DNA of 64,000 nt from Anaerostipes butyraticus (GCF_016586355.1 NZ_BLYI01000027.1:62001-126000), one strand, 5' to 3'. Shown: positions 43,378 through 56,846, counted from the first letter of the stretch. Numbers and translations: made by a program. The notes: a model not told the origin generated them from the letters alone.

Positions 43378-43476
43378 TAATACCACCTCCATTTTTTCTC
43401 ATCTTACCAAATAAATTCAAAGAATCATGGAGATTTCTCTTACATTTTTATTACGATTTCTTTCTAGTTCAATATG

Positions 43477-44376
43477 CTATTTCCCAAGCTGCTGCCTTAC
43501 AAACAAGACCGCTCCCAGCAGATTCGCATCATTGTCATATCGGCACCGCTCAATTCTCGTGTCTGCGATATCTTTAAAATCATGTTCTACCACATTTTCC
43601 ATCATATAACGAATCTTATCGATAAACCAGTCTTCTTTGGAAATCCCGCCACCAATGCATATAATTTCCGGACTGTAAAAGGTAATGATAATATACAGCC
43701 CTAATATAATATTTTTGCACCATTCATCCATGGCCTGGATCGCCGTTTCATCTCCGGCAAGATAAAGATCAGTAATTTCTTTTCCATATTTCAGCTGCTG
43801 TTCTTCTTCTACTTTTCGATTGTAAATCTCAATCAGTGCCGTCATGGAAGCGATCTCACACAGGCCTTTTAGTTTGTTCGGCTCATCCTCCAAAAAGCCA
43901 ATTGGAAGCTGGGAAAATTCACCGGCAATCCGGTTCTGTCCCTCAATTACTCCCTTTTCATCACAGACGCATCCCCCGATTCCTGTTCCGATCACAAAAT
44001 AAACAGAGGATTTGCTTCCCTTCCCATTTCCAATCTTCATCTCACATAATCCGGCGCTTTTTGCATCATTAACTGCCCGGGTTGGAATCTTTAATCTGTC
44101 TTCAAATTCTTTATTGACATTGGTTCCATACATCACACAGACGTTCGGCGCCGCTTTTGAGATGATCGTAGAATCTTCCGCCAGCACTCCCGGCGCGCTA
44201 ATTCCGGCGCATGCCACATTTTTCAAATCCAGCCCGTCGCAGATATAGTCATAGAATGCATCTTTCTCTTCAAACAGCAGTGTTTCTTTTTTCCATTGAC
44301 GGATAATCGTATTATTTTCATCTATCATTCCATATTTTATATATGTTCCGCCGATATCGATTCCCAAATATTCCAT
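43477..44376 (-). CDS. ROK-family sugar kinase
   Basis: A 299-residue kinase with the ATP-binding GIDIGGTYIKYG (residues 5-16), the ROK phosphate 2 motif near VYFVIGTGIGGCVC and IAGEFSQLPIG, and the catalytic aspartate in RAVNDAKSAG. The zinc-binding CxCGxxGC of classical ROK glucokinases is absent. As last gene of the beta-glucoside PTS operon it probably phosphorylates the free glucose released by the 6-phospho-beta-glucosidase or a beta-glucoside (BglK-like). Confidence 0.88.
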   Translation of the reverse strand: MEYLGIDIGGTYIKYGMIDENNTIIRQWKKETLLFEEKDAFYDYICDGLDLKNVACAGISAPGVLAEDSTIISKAAPNVCVMYGTNVNKEFEDRLKIPTRAVNDAKSAGLCEMKIGNGKGSKSSVYFVIGTGIGGCVCDEKGVIEGQNRIAGEFSQLPIGFLEDEPNKLKGLCEIASMTALIEIYNRKVEEEQQLKYGKEITDLYLAGDETAIQAMDEWCKNIILGLYIIITFYSPEIICIGGGISKEDWFIDKIRYMMENVVEHDFKDIADTRIERCRYDNDANLLGAVLFVRQQLGK

Positions 44377-44441
44377 ATGCGTCCTCCTTTTATGCAGCGC
44401 AGCCGAGACCTGTGAATATCAAGCCCCGGCTACTTCTTTTA

Positions 44442-44762
44442 TTATTTAGACAATGTATCTATTTTTTCATACAGGTCGATCACCTGCTCTGCCATCATTT
44501 TAAACACTTCCGCACTCATCATCTGATCTTCGGCATGTGCCAGAATCAGAGAAATCACAGATTCGTTGGAACCCGCTTCCTGCTGTATCAGGTCGGTATG
44601 CGGTCCATGCCCTTCTTTGAGCATCTTGTCTCCTTCTTCAATCATAGCTCTGGCTTCATCGTAAAGACCTTCTTTGGCCTTATTTACAGCTTCCATGTAG
44701 GCCGATTTTGCACCGCCGGCAGCTGTGATGATCTGAAAACAAATTAATTCTACACCTTCCAT
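44442..44762 (-). CDS. licA: PTS lactose/cellobiose-type EIIA
   Basis: A 106-residue helical EIIA. The phosphorylation region GHGPHTDLIQQEAG (His52 is the likely site) precedes a helical hairpin. It receives phosphate from HPr and passes it to EIIB. It lies between EIIC and the ROK kinase in the beta-glucoside operon. Confidence 0.9.
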   Translation of the reverse strand: MEGVELICFQIITAAGGAKSAYMEAVNKAKEGLYDEARAMIEEGDKMLKEGHGPHTDLIQQEAGSNESVISLILAHAEDQMMSAEVFKMMAEQVIDLYEKIDTLSK

Positions 44763-44777
44763 AATGATATAATCTCC

Positions 44778-46073
44778 TTATTCCTGGTTTTGAGCTTCCT
44801 GTTCCTGTTTTACATATGTTCTGTCAACCATACGGACAAATGGCAGGTACACAAAGAAGCTTAACACTAAAATCAAAAATTGTAAAATCGCTGTTCTTAC
44901 TCCGCCGATCAGCAGTCCGGAAATGATTGGAGGACATGTCCATGGCAGAACGACTCCTCCGTACATCGGACAGATTCCTGTATAGATTGCAAAATACTCA
45001 ATCAGGCCGGAAAGCACAGGCATCAGTATAAACGGTACCGCAAGCATCGGATTTAATACGACCGGAACACCGAATAATACCGGTTCATTGATATTAAAGA
45101 ATGCCGGAGCAATTCCTATTTTACCAATCTGTCTCAGCTGAGCAGATTTTGAGAAAGCAAACATGTATAGTACCAGTCCGATAGTCAGTCCTGCGCCGGT
45201 TACTGTCATAAACTGATCAAAAAACTGCTGTGTTACAATATGTCCGCCGTTGGCAAGAGTCAGTTCTTTTCCTGCATCCAGGATTGCCTGGTTTGCTGCA
45301 GTATTAGATGCAAGCATAGGACTCATGATTCCTCCGATGATCGTAGAACCATGAACACCGAAGAACCATAAAAATGGTACCATAAGACCCATTCCGATCA
45401 CGCCTCCTACAGAGTCTGTCATTCCCTGTAAAGGTGCCTGGATTACGCTGTAGATCCATTCCATCGGAGTTGAATGCAGTCCAAGATTTACAACCGCGTA
45501 TAAAATCGTTACGCCAATGATGATAACCGCACCAGGAATCAAAGCTACGAATGCCTGAGATACGCCTTCTGGCACACCTGCCGGCATCTTGATCGTAATG
45601 TCTTTTTTCATGAAGATGGAATAAATCCATCCAACGATCAGACCCATACCAAGGGCTCCTACCATTCCCTGTCCTCCAGTCCATGTTCCCTGGATGGCAT
45701 TGACGGCACTTCCGTCTGCCAGAGTGAGGCTCTGAGGCTGCAGAATCAGATAGCAGCATAAGGATATAACACCTGCCGGCAGTCCTTTATAACCTTCATT
45801 CTGTACATATGTAAATGCGATACCAACAGATGCGATCATGGACATAATTCCGAATGTAGAATTATACGCCTGATTCAGAACCGGTGTTACGCCGACTTCC
45901 GCAAGCCATTCCGTGAATGCCGGAATCGGGAAATTAGCGATCAAAAGGAATACGGCACCCACGATCATCATCGGCATGGAATACAGCAGTCCGTCTTTCA
46001 ATGCCTGAATGGCTTTTGTATTGATAAATGCCATAACCTTTGGAACAACTTTTTCATTCATAAAATCTTTCAT
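44778..46073 (-). CDS. licC: PTS cellobiose/beta-glucoside-type EIIC
   Basis: A 431-residue membrane permease of the lactose/cellobiose PTS class, with about ten hydrophobic segments. PMMIVGAVFLLIANFPIP, WFFGVHGSTIIGGIM and NINEPVLFGVPVVLNPMLAVPFI are characteristic. With EIIA and EIIB from the same operon it takes up and phosphorylates a beta-glucoside such as cellobiose, gentiobiose or arbutin; the exact one is not readable. Confidence 0.94.
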   Translation of the reverse strand: MKDFMNEKVVPKVMAFINTKAIQALKDGLLYSMPMMIVGAVFLLIANFPIPAFTEWLAEVGVTPVLNQAYNSTFGIMSMIASVGIAFTYVQNEGYKGLPAGVISLCCYLILQPQSLTLADGSAVNAIQGTWTGGQGMVGALGMGLIVGWIYSIFMKKDITIKMPAGVPEGVSQAFVALIPGAVIIIGVTILYAVVNLGLHSTPMEWIYSVIQAPLQGMTDSVGGVIGMGLMVPFLWFFGVHGSTIIGGIMSPMLASNTAANQAILDAGKELTLANGGHIVTQQFFDQFMTVTGAGLTIGLVLYMFAFSKSAQLRQIGKIGIAPAFFNINEPVLFGVPVVLNPMLAVPFILMPVLSGLIEYFAIYTGICPMYGGVVLPWTCPPIISGLLIGGVRTAILQFLILVLSFFVYLPFVRMVDRTYVKQEQEAQNQE

Positions 46074-46095
46074 CTTTTCTACCTCTCTTTGTTTC

Positions 46096-46404
46096 CTATT
46101 TTCCTGCTAATTTTTTCGCAAAAGCAAGTACATTTTTTCCGTTGCACATACCGTAGTCCTGCATTGGAATTACATCCATCGGAACTCCCAGCTGCTGACA
46201 GGTTTTTGAGGCTTTGGCTTTCAGATATCCTACCTGAGGTCCGAGAAGCGCACAGTCGATTCCTTTGGCTTTATCATCCAGATCATTGATCGGATACGCT
46301 CTGATGTCCACCTCGGTTCCTTCTGCTGCCGCTGCCTTTTTCATTTCCTCAACAAGTAAACTCGTTGACATCCCTTCATTGCAAAAAAGTCTGATTGTTA
46401 ACAT
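46096..46404 (-). CDS. licB: PTS cellobiose/beta-glucoside-type EIIB
   Basis: A 102-residue EIIB with the phosphorylated Cys8 in IRLFCNEGMSTSLL. It accepts phosphate from EIIA and gives it to the sugar during transport by EIIC. Twenty bases separate it from the GH1 gene upstream. Confidence 0.93.
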   Translation of the reverse strand: MLTIRLFCNEGMSTSLLVEEMKKAAAAEGTEVDIRAYPINDLDDKAKGIDCALLGPQVGYLKAKASKTCQQLGVPMDVIPMQDYGMCNGKNVLAFAKKLAGK

Positions 46405-46424
46405 TGTTACATCCTCCTTTAATC

Positions 46425-47852
<1,428 letters not shown>

Positions 47853-47898
47853 TCATCCTCCTTTTGTCTGCTTCATTTTTGAACTACACTTATTGTAT

Positions 47899-47910
47899 AT
47901 CCGGCCGGAT
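47899..47910. promoter_or_regulatory. 12-base palindrome in the beta-glucoside operon promoter
   Basis: ATCCGGCCGGAT is a perfect palindrome placed just upstream of a TACAAT -10 on the minus strand; the matching -35 (TGGAGT) is poor, as expected of an activator-dependent promoter. LicR is the natural candidate to act here. Confidence 0.45.
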
Positions 47911-47930
47911 GCAAACTCCACAGACGAAAA

Positions 47931-47969
47931 TACCACATTGAATCTGGTAACTGCCAGTTCAATGTGGTA
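47931..47969 (-). terminator. Terminator of licR
   Basis: TACCACATTGAA (47931-47942) and TTCAATGTGGTA (47958-47969) form a perfect 12-bp stem extended inward by CTGG/CCAG. A T-run follows on the minus strand. It lies 4 bases after the licR stop and separates licR from the operon it controls. Confidence 0.85.
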
Positions 47970-47973
47970 CTTT

Positions 47974-49866
47974 TCAGGACTCTATCAATTTCATTAACGT
48001 CTCATAATCCGGATGATCAATCAGCTGCTGAACAGATTCTCTGTTCAGGGCAAACTGCGCCGTCGATTTATAAAACTTCTGACGATTGGAATCATCCCCT
48101 CCTTTTACATCGCTTACAGACGTCAGAAAAATTACCTGGACATATTCCCCATTCCACAGCACTTCTTCCGGCAGAACCGCCACATACGCGAAGGTATACG
48201 GCGAGCAGATTCTGTTGGGATGAGGGATGGCAATCTTATTGCCGTATTTCATCTGCGCGTATTTCTCTCTTTCCAGTACCAGCTCATAAAAGTCGTCGTC
48301 CACCTGCTCCTGTTTCATGATAATATCACAGATTTCCTTCAGGATGGAATCCCTGTCCCGCCCTTTTATATCCGTCAGGAATCTCTCCGGCGTATAATAT
48401 TTTCTCAGCACGTCGGTGATACCTCTCTCCAGTATATTGGTGATTGCCTGGACATCATTTTCACCCAGGAAAACACTGATTTCAAAAATCGGGCACGGTA
48501 TCTTCCATGTAATCGGAACTGTGGTAAACACATAATCCACAAGGGAAAAATCAAACTTCTCAAGGCCGATCTTATCTTCCACATAAATCTGATCCACATA
48601 ATCAGAAAAACTCTGCTCATACTGATATTTCAACAGCTTTAACAGATTTTTTCCGGAATTGCAGACAACCAGAATGTTCATTTTCTCACGGTTGGTATCT
48701 TTATTCAGCGCCAGCGCAAAAATCAGCGCAATATAACCGACTTCATCCTCACAGATTTCGGTCTTGTAATAATCCCGCAGTACGGCAGACGCCTGAAGGG
48801 CCATATCATAAGCAAGGCAGTACTGTTTTTTAATTTCGTCCAGCATTGGATTGGTCAGCGGCAGTCCGTACTTCAGTCTGACATCCAGCGCCACAAGATG
48901 CTGATTCAATGTCATTCTCAGTTCAAAGTTGCTGCAGAAATCCATATGATATTCCTGCTTGATCCGTTCCATCATTCCCAGAGCCAGACGGTCTATTTCC
49001 TCCCGTATGACAAAATTATAATCATTCTCGATCGCATTTCCAACTCTTTGCTTCCCAGCCAGATAAAGCAATATGTAATTCTTCTCATCTTTCGAATATC
49101 TCAGATGATACGTCTCTTCAATCTTTTCTACCAATTCTCTCTGAAAGCTGATTTCCTTGACCCCGATCGTCGGAAGACTGACGAATTGGAGATTCAAATG
49201 ATATCCTCTTCTGGTTCTGGAAAACCCAATATATACGTAATCAATAAAATTATCAAACGCTATCTCTGTCAGATGAATTTCATATTTTATCAGAAGCTCC
49301 TGCACGTTCTGGGCAATCCACATAAAAGCCTCATTATCTCTTGCTCTGAATTCCTTAAAAGATTTATTCTTAATAAAATAATGGCACAAAAGCCTTCTGA
49401 GATCAAATTCGTCTCCTCTGACGGAAATTCCATAATTAGGCTTCCTTTCAATCGTAATGTTGTATTGGTTCATTATCTTTTCCACATTACGAATTGAGCT
49501 GGAAAGTGAAGATTTGGAAATGTAAAGCATATCGCACAGGTCATCCATCTTGACCCAGCCATCCAGTTCCAGGAGATATTTCAAAAGAAAGATATTTCGC
49601 TCCTGGATGGTTTCCGGAATGTTGCTTTCATTTTCTTCCTGCAGGAAATGCTTAAACTTCTTTTCATCTGTTACTACTAATTTGTATCCGTATCGGGACT
49701 TGGAAACGATATCCCCGCCGTGCTGATTCAGCACACTTTTCAGTTCTTTAATTCTGTTCCGGACAGTTTTTTCGCTGACGGCCAATTGCTTTGCCATCAG
49801 ACTGGCCGGATGATATTCATCCAGCTCCATCATGTTAAGCAATTCTTGTAACTGTATGCGAAGCAC
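47974..49866 (-). CDS. licR: LicR-type PRD-containing transcriptional activator
   Basis: A 630-residue BglG/LicR activator. Domains: N-terminal HTH (about 15-60), second HTH (about 90-155), PRD1 (about 180-285), PRD2 (about 300-390), EIIB-like (about 395-480, Cys402) and EIIA-like (about 500-630, His549). It activates the beta-glucoside operon downstream when the sugar is present. Of the four PRD histidines usually phosphorylated, only the first in PRD2 (His323) is present; the equivalents are Asp209, Tyr268 and Phe383. Phosphate control is therefore probably reduced or rearranged. Confidence 0.9.
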   Translation of the reverse strand: MLRIQLQELLNMMELDEYHPASLMAKQLAVSEKTVRNRIKELKSVLNQHGGDIVSKSRYGYKLVVTDEKKFKHFLQEENESNIPETIQERNIFLLKYLLELDGWVKMDDLCDMLYISKSSLSSSIRNVEKIMNQYNITIERKPNYGISVRGDEFDLRRLLCHYFIKNKSFKEFRARDNEAFMWIAQNVQELLIKYEIHLTEIAFDNFIDYVYIGFSRTRRGYHLNLQFVSLPTIGVKEISFQRELVEKIEETYHLRYSKDEKNYILLYLAGKQRVGNAIENDYNFVIREEIDRLALGMMERIKQEYHMDFCSNFELRMTLNQHLVALDVRLKYGLPLTNPMLDEIKKQYCLAYDMALQASAVLRDYYKTEICEDEVGYIALIFALALNKDTNREKMNILVVCNSGKNLLKLLKYQYEQSFSDYVDQIYVEDKIGLEKFDFSLVDYVFTTVPITWKIPCPIFEISVFLGENDVQAITNILERGITDVLRKYYTPERFLTDIKGRDRDSILKEICDIIMKQEQVDDDFYELVLEREKYAQMKYGNKIAIPHPNRICSPYTFAYVAVLPEEVLWNGEYVQVIFLTSVSDVKGGDDSNRQKFYKSTAQFALNRESVQQLIDHPDYETLMKLIES

Positions 49867-49985
49867 CTATATCCACTCCTTTTACAATCAATTCGTTAAA
49901 TATCATAATATAATGGACTTATTTTTACCATAACCATTTTTACCAGATTGAGAAAATAAAATTACCAGATTAATTTCTGCTTACC

Positions 49986-51344
49986 TCAAAATTTTACCAC
50001 ATTCCCCCTGCCGCCGGTTATGTATGGATCCCTGTAAAAAGCAAAAAGGAGCTGAACGCACATAAAGCACCAGATCACCGGTTCACAGAGAATCACGCCA
50101 AAATACCCAAGAACCGGGATACATGCAATGACAAATATGATCTTTCCAAAAAACTCTATTCCGCTGGAAATCAGCGGCACCACTTTTTTCCCGATTCCCT
50201 GCAGAGAATTTCTGAGAATCAGAAGAATTCCCAGGACAGAATAAAACGGAGCATTGATCATCAGATATTTTGCCGCATTCCGGAGTACTTCCGGCTGAGA
50301 AGAACCTGAAATCAGTGCCGCTAGTTTTTCGGCGGACAGCAGCATGATGACCGCTGCAGCAGCGCCCCATATAATAGAAGCGGCGCTGCCGATTTTTATG
50401 ACCTTTAAGATTCTGTCTTTCTTTCCTGCGCCGAAATTCTGGGACACAAAATTTGAAATTGCCAGCGCCAGGGCAGAACACGGCATCATGCAGAAAGAAT
50501 TGATCTTCCTTGCTGTCGTATGTCCCGCAATGATCAGATAACCGAATCCATTGATGGATTTCTGCAGAATAATAGTTCCGGCAGATACAATCGCCATCAT
50601 ACATCCCATGGAAAATCCCTGACCGGCCAGTTCACCGTACAAATTACCCTCTATCTTAAAATGTTTTCTCCCGGGAACCAGAATCGGCGCTTTTTTATAA
50701 ATATACAGCATGCATAAAATAGCAGAAACTGCCTGGGCTATGACCGTTGCCACCGCCGTTCCCTGAACCTCCATCCGGAACTGCTTCAGGAAAATCAGAT
50801 CCAGCCCCACATTGATCACAGAAGAAATGATCAGGAAAATCAAGGGCATCAGGCTGTTTCCAATGGCTCTGAGACATCCCGATAAAAGATTGTACAAAAA
50901 CATAACGCCTGCAAACATGGCAATTATTATGATATAAGAATAGGTTTCTTCAAAAATATTGGATGGTGTATCCAGAAGTATCAGCAGAGGTTTCATTCCC
51001 AGCATTGACGCTGCCATGATTCCAAGAACGATACCGGCTCCGATTACCATTGAGCCTGCCGCCGACCGTTTTACCATATCTTCATCGCCTGCGCCGTAAT
51101 ATCTTCCGATCACAAGGCTGAATCCGTTTCCCACTCCCACGGAAAAACCAACCAGCAGTTCATAGACCGCCCCTGCCGCCCCGATTGCCGCCAGAGATTT
51201 ATCCCCCAGGACATTTCCCACGATCATAGTATCGGCGGTATTATACAATTGCTGAAATGCATTGGATATAAAAATCGGCACCGCAAAAACAAGAATTGAC
51301 CATAAAATAGGATCTTTCGTCAGATCTGCTTTTTTTGTCTTCAT
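49986..51344 (-). CDS. MATE-family multidrug/metabolite exporter
   Basis: A 452-residue MATE protein with twelve hydrophobic segments in two halves. The N-terminal LTKDPILWSILVFAVPIFISNAFQQLYNTADTMIVGNVLG motif is classical for this family. It expels cations or small organic molecules driven by Na+ or H+. It has no obvious partner; it lies between licR and the decayed IS110 gene. Substrate unknown. Confidence 0.92.
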   Translation of the reverse strand: MKTKKADLTKDPILWSILVFAVPIFISNAFQQLYNTADTMIVGNVLGDKSLAAIGAAGAVYELLVGFSVGVGNGFSLVIGRYYGAGDEDMVKRSAAGSMVIGAGIVLGIMAASMLGMKPLLILLDTPSNIFEETYSYIIIIAMFAGVMFLYNLLSGCLRAIGNSLMPLIFLIISSVINVGLDLIFLKQFRMEVQGTAVATVIAQAVSAILCMLYIYKKAPILVPGRKHFKIEGNLYGELAGQGFSMGCMMAIVSAGTIILQKSINGFGYLIIAGHTTARKINSFCMMPCSALALAISNFVSQNFGAGKKDRILKVIKIGSAASIIWGAAAAVIMLLSAEKLAALISGSSQPEVLRNAAKYLMINAPFYSVLGILLILRNSLQGIGKKVVPLISSGIEFFGKIIFVIACIPVLGYFGVILCEPVIWCFMCVQLLFAFYRDPYITGGRGNVVKF

Positions 51345-51624
51345 ATTCCATTCCCCTCTCTTGAAAATTTCTTTATTATTATGCTTCCTGCGTTTCCGAA
51401 AATCAAGTTTTTCTTTTTATACTCTTTCACAACTATTCTCCCGGATATTGCGCCAGCCGGATTGTTTGATGTATACTTATTTTGACAAAAATTGCAGAAA
51501 GCCTGCTAATAAAAAGTCAAGTGCTTTTTGAAGGGAATTTTAAAAAGCCGATCTGATATTTTGGGGCACAACTTTTAAGCCGCCATAAATGCCCGCTTTG
51601 AAAGAGGTGATCTGAAAAAAGATC
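51345..51624. other. Non-coding stretch between MATE gene and IS110 gene
   Basis: 280 bases, AT-rich, presumably the MATE promoter plus one end of the IS110 element. The only structure noted is AAAAAG-TCAAGTG-CTTTTT near 51515, a weak hairpin, and GATC repeats just before the IS stop. I see no gene here, and the true IS boundary is not visible. Confidence 0.5.
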
Positions 51625-52647
51625 TTATGATTCCCGCTCTAAGTTACGCAGGCACTCTTTGACTTTGCCATAGTAGATGCGGAAGAACTTATTCGCTCCA
51701 GCTGTCATGTAGACATAGTAAGGTTTTCCCTGAGAAGGTTTTTTATCAAGGAAACGATACACAGGGTCATCTTCCGGGGCATTTTGCAGCAAGGTTGTCA
51801 TGATCTGGAATAATGTCTTACGCAATCTTGCAGATCCAACTTTAGATGCCCGGTTGCTCTTGGATCTGCGCTGACTGGACTCATCCACACTGGGATCCAC
51901 GCCAGCAAAGTCCGTCAGAGCTTCCCTGTGGGTGAATCTGGATACATCGCCGATCTCAGCGATGAGCTGTGGGCCATAAGTCTTACCAACACCATAAATG
52001 CCCATTACTGTGTTGTATTCAGGGAGAGTGGAGGCCAATTCATTCATTTTCCTGCGGAGCTGTTCCACATGTTCAGAGATGAGGTTTAACTGCTGGATGC
52101 TCTGTTGGATCAGCAGCTTATAGGTCTTCTCCTTGGGAAAGACGGCTACCAGCTCTTTTGGGGCATGAAACAGTTTCTCCGGCTTGTCCGCCTGGAAGTT
52201 GTAATGATGTCTCTTGCAAAAGGCCCGGTAACGCTCAGTGAAAGCTTTTAAGCCAATCCCACGGACGCAGTCCACATGCCAGAAAGAATAGGCGTAATTC
52301 CGCCCAGTTGTCAAGGGTATAGCGAGCGATCTTTCTGGCGTCTGCGGATCGGATTTGACCTTGCGCAGGGAATTGTTGCCGAAATTTTTGATCAAATGAG
52401 GATTTACTGCGGAGACAAACAGACCAGCATCAGAGAGGAACTTTAGGATAGGTTCATGGTATCTGCCGGTACATTCCATAACGATCCTGGTATCACCATC
52501 CAGAGAGGTCAGATACTCAGCAAGATCATGCAGGCTCTGGGAAGAGTGGGAAACGACAAAGGGTTTGTGGATCACAGTGCCGCCGGGCTGCAGGACCGTC
52601 ACGGTACTTTTTCCTTTTGAGACATCAATACCTACTGCATTATACAT
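51625..52647 (-). pseudogene. Decayed IS110-family transposase
   Basis: The frame is about 340 residues from the ATG at 52647 (GGAGG upstream). The N-terminal DEDD half is visible: GIDVSK, MECTGRY and LRKVKSDP; the C-terminal Tnp20 half (VMGIYGVGKTYGPQLIAEIGD, FAGVDPSVDESS, GSARLRKTLFQ) is intact. Immediately after KSDP the frame changes: shifting by one base gives ADARKIARYTLDNWAEL, the normal continuation, so one base has been lost there. The next stretch of about 60 residues seen in relatives is missing, and the frame is restored at FWHVDCVRG. The fourth catalytic acid is lost, so the protein should be inactive. Confidence 0.85.
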
Positions 52648-52880
52648 TCTAATGTACCTCCAAAAATATATTTGCATGGATTCCAGCCTTTCTCATTGCC
52701 GATTCCATCTCCTGGGGTATCAAACAAACGTATTGTAGTAGTTCAACCTGCATAAATCGAATGGCTGCAATGACAGGCTTTCTGACGGGCGCCTTTATGG
52801 TCCTGGGAGTTTTTGTCAGACCGATGCCTAATCATTATACAGCTTAAACAATGAGAGGATGAAGTCCCAACTGGCTGTTG
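52648..52880 (-). ncRNA. Candidate remnant of an IS110 bridge RNA / left end
   Basis: IS110 elements carry an ncRNA in the non-coding end upstream of the transposase that guides insertion. This stretch contains paired segments CTGAC...GTCAG and CCCAAC-TGGCT-GTTGGG. The element boundary and the RNA itself are not demonstrated. Confidence 0.3.
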
Positions 52881-52923
52881 GGTACTGAAACCCTACACTT
52901 ATATATTAGGAGGATTTTTACGT

Positions 52924-53739
52924 ATGAGTTACAAATTGATCGCACTGGACCTGGACGGTACTCTGTGCAATGATGAAAAAGCCGTTACCCCAAGAACTGC
53001 CGCTGCTCTGAAGCAGGCACAGAAACACGGGATTCGCGTCGCCCTGGCTTCCGCAAGACCGCTTCACGGACTTTTCCGGGAAATGCACGCCATTGACTGT
53101 GACAAACACCACGGAATTCTGATTGCCTACAACGGAGGCAAGATTGTTGACGCCTCAACTAAAGAAATTTTATCGCAGACAATCATTCCCCATGATCTGG
53201 CAGTGGAAGTTCTTCATTATCTGAAAGATTTTCCGGTTTCTCCGATCATTGATGACGGAGAGCAGTTTTACGCGGAATCTGAGGATACTTATAAGCTGGA
53301 CCATGAATGCTCCAATAATGCTATGGACTGCACCATCGTTCCTTCTCTCGCTGATGCTTTGGATTTTGATCTTGTGAAGATTCTGACATCCGTGCAGCCG
53401 GAACAGCTGTATGATGTACTGTCTGTGATCGGAAAACCTTATGAAGACCGCCTGGAATTTGTCCGTACGGCTCCATTTTATATTGAGGCTATGCCGAAAA
53501 ACATTCATAAAGCTGCCAGTCTGCAGCTGGTCTGTGAAAAACTGGGAATCCGTCCGGAGGAAGTGATCGCTTTCGGCGATGCGGAAAATGATCTGGAAAT
53601 GATTCAGTTTGCCGGACACGGCGTTGCAATGGGAAATGCATGCGATGCACTGAAAGATGCTGCCGATGAAGTGACTCTGTCTAATAATGATGATGGAATC
53701 GCCCACAGTCTGGAACATCTGCTGGACTTTTTATCCTGA
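52924..53739 (+). CDS. Cof-type HAD-IIB phosphatase
   Basis: A 271-residue HAD hydrolase: LDLDGTL (Asp9 and Asp11), LASARPL motif II, HKAASLQLVCEKLGI with the conserved lysine, and FGDAENDLEMI motif IV. The C2B cap between selects the substrate; members dephosphorylate sugar phosphates, flavin or pyridoxal phosphates. The ATG follows TTAGGAGG. It is convergent with dnaJ and shares a bidirectional terminator; no clear functional link. Confidence 0.92.
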   Translation: MSYKLIALDLDGTLCNDEKAVTPRTAAALKQAQKHGIRVALASARPLHGLFREMHAIDCDKHHGILIAYNGGKIVDASTKEILSQTIIPHDLAVEVLHYLKDFPVSPIIDDGEQFYAESEDTYKLDHECSNNAMDCTIVPSLADALDFDLVKILTSVQPEQLYDVLSVIGKPYEDRLEFVRTAPFYIEAMPKNIHKAASLQLVCEKLGIRPEEVIAFGDAENDLEMIQFAGHGVAMGNACDALKDAADEVTLSNNDDGIAHSLEHLLDFLS

Positions 53740-53742
53740 AGT

Positions 53743-53791
53743 AAAAGAAGGAAGAAGCGGTGAGATTTTCTCATTCCGTTTCTTCCTTTTA
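53743..53791. terminator. Bidirectional terminator between HAD gene and dnaJ
   Basis: AAAGAAGGAAGAA and CGG on one arm pair with CCG and TTTCTTCCTTTT on the other, around TGAGA-TTT-TCTCA. A/T runs flank both sides. Confidence 0.85.
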
Positions 53792-53797
53792 TTGTGT

Positions 53798-54949
53798 CTA
53801 TTTTTTACGTTTTCCAAAGAAGCCTTTATGTTCGTGCTCGTGGTGCTTCGGCACTTCTCCCATTGCTTCCTGGAACTTCTGAAGCGCTGCTCTCTGCTCT
53901 CCATTTAAATGTTCCGGCACCTGAACGACCAAAGTGACGAAATGATCTCCTCTGACGTTCTTGTTTCTTACCATTGGAACACCTTTTCCTTTCAAACGGA
54001 TTCTTGTATCCGTCTGTGTTCCCGGTTTGATCGTATATTCATACGGTCCATCCACCGTTGGAATCTGAATGGTTGCACCCAGTGCAGCCTGTGTAAATGA
54101 AATCGGCTCTGTGGAGTAAATGGTCGTATCCTGTCTCTGGAACTTCGGATGTCTCTGTACAATGACTTCCACAAGAAGGTCTCCTCTTGGTCCGCCGTTG
54201 ACACCAGGTTCTCCTTTTCCGCGGATCCGGATACTCTGTCCGTTATCAATTCCGGCCGGCACTGTAACCTCAATGGTCTTCCGGCTGCTTGTATAACCGG
54301 TTCCGTGACAGTCTGGACATTTCTCCTTGATCACTTTACCGGTTCCATGACATTCCGGACAGGTCTGCACATTCTGAACCGTACCAAACATAGACTGCTG
54401 TGTATATACAATCTGTCCGCGGCCGCCGCATTTTGGACAAGTTTCCGGCTGTGTTCCCGGTTTTGCACCGGTTCCGTGACAGGATGTACACTCATCTTTC
54501 AAAGTAATCTCTATTTTCTTTGTTGTGCCAAAAATGGCTTCTTCAAATGTTACATGAACTCTTGCGCGGACATGAGCTCCCTGAGCCGGACGATTCTGCT
54601 GCCGCTGTCCTCCTCTGGCTCCGCCGCCAAACATTCCGCCGAAAAGATCGCCAAAGATGTCACCCATATCACCGCCGAAATCAAAGCCTCCAAAGCCGCC
54701 GCCATTAAAACCGCCGCCCTGTTCAAAGGCAGCATGACCGAACTGGTCATACTGCGCTTTTTTCTCAGAATCACTCAGCACTTCATAGGCTTCTGTCACC
54801 TCTTTGAACTTTGCTTCTGCTTCTTTGTCTCCAGGGTTCATATCCGGATGATATTTTTTTGCGAGTTTTCGGTAGGCTCTTTTTATCTCTGCATCAGAAG
54901 CATTGCGGTCAACCCCTAACACTTCATAGTAATCTCTCTTCTCTGCCAT
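53798..54949 (-). CDS. dnaJ: Chaperone DnaJ
   Basis: A 383-residue type I Hsp40. J-domain 1-70 with HPD (YHPDMN), a Gly/Phe-rich linker (about 75-125), four zinc-binding CxxCxG repeats ([32 protein letters not shown]), then the C-terminal substrate domains. It stimulates DnaK ATPase. Last of hrcA-grpE-dnaK-dnaJ. Confidence 0.97.
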   Translation of the reverse strand: MAEKRDYYEVLGVDRNASDAEIKRAYRKLAKKYHPDMNPGDKEAEAKFKEVTEAYEVLSDSEKKAQYDQFGHAAFEQGGGFNGGGFGGFDFGGDMGDIFGDLFGGMFGGGARGGQRQQNRPAQGAHVRARVHVTFEEAIFGTTKKIEITLKDECTSCHGTGAKPGTQPETCPKCGGRGQIVYTQQSMFGTVQNVQTCPECHGTGKVIKEKCPDCHGTGYTSSRKTIEVTVPAGIDNGQSIRIRGKGEPGVNGGPRGDLLVEVIVQRHPKFQRQDTTIYSTEPISFTQAALGATIQIPTVDGPYEYTIKPGTQTDTRIRLKGKGVPMVRNKNVRGDHFVTLVVQVPEHLNGEQRAALQKFQEAMGEVPKHHEHEHKGFFGKRKK

Positions 54950-54974
54950 GATCGTCTACCTTTTCTCTTCTCTC

Positions 54975-56846
<1,872 letters not shown>

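Noticed and set aside
52767-52853. 28-codon open frame in the IS110 end (MAAMTGFLTGAF...)
   Set aside because: No ribosome-binding site; more likely part of the IS110 non-coding end.
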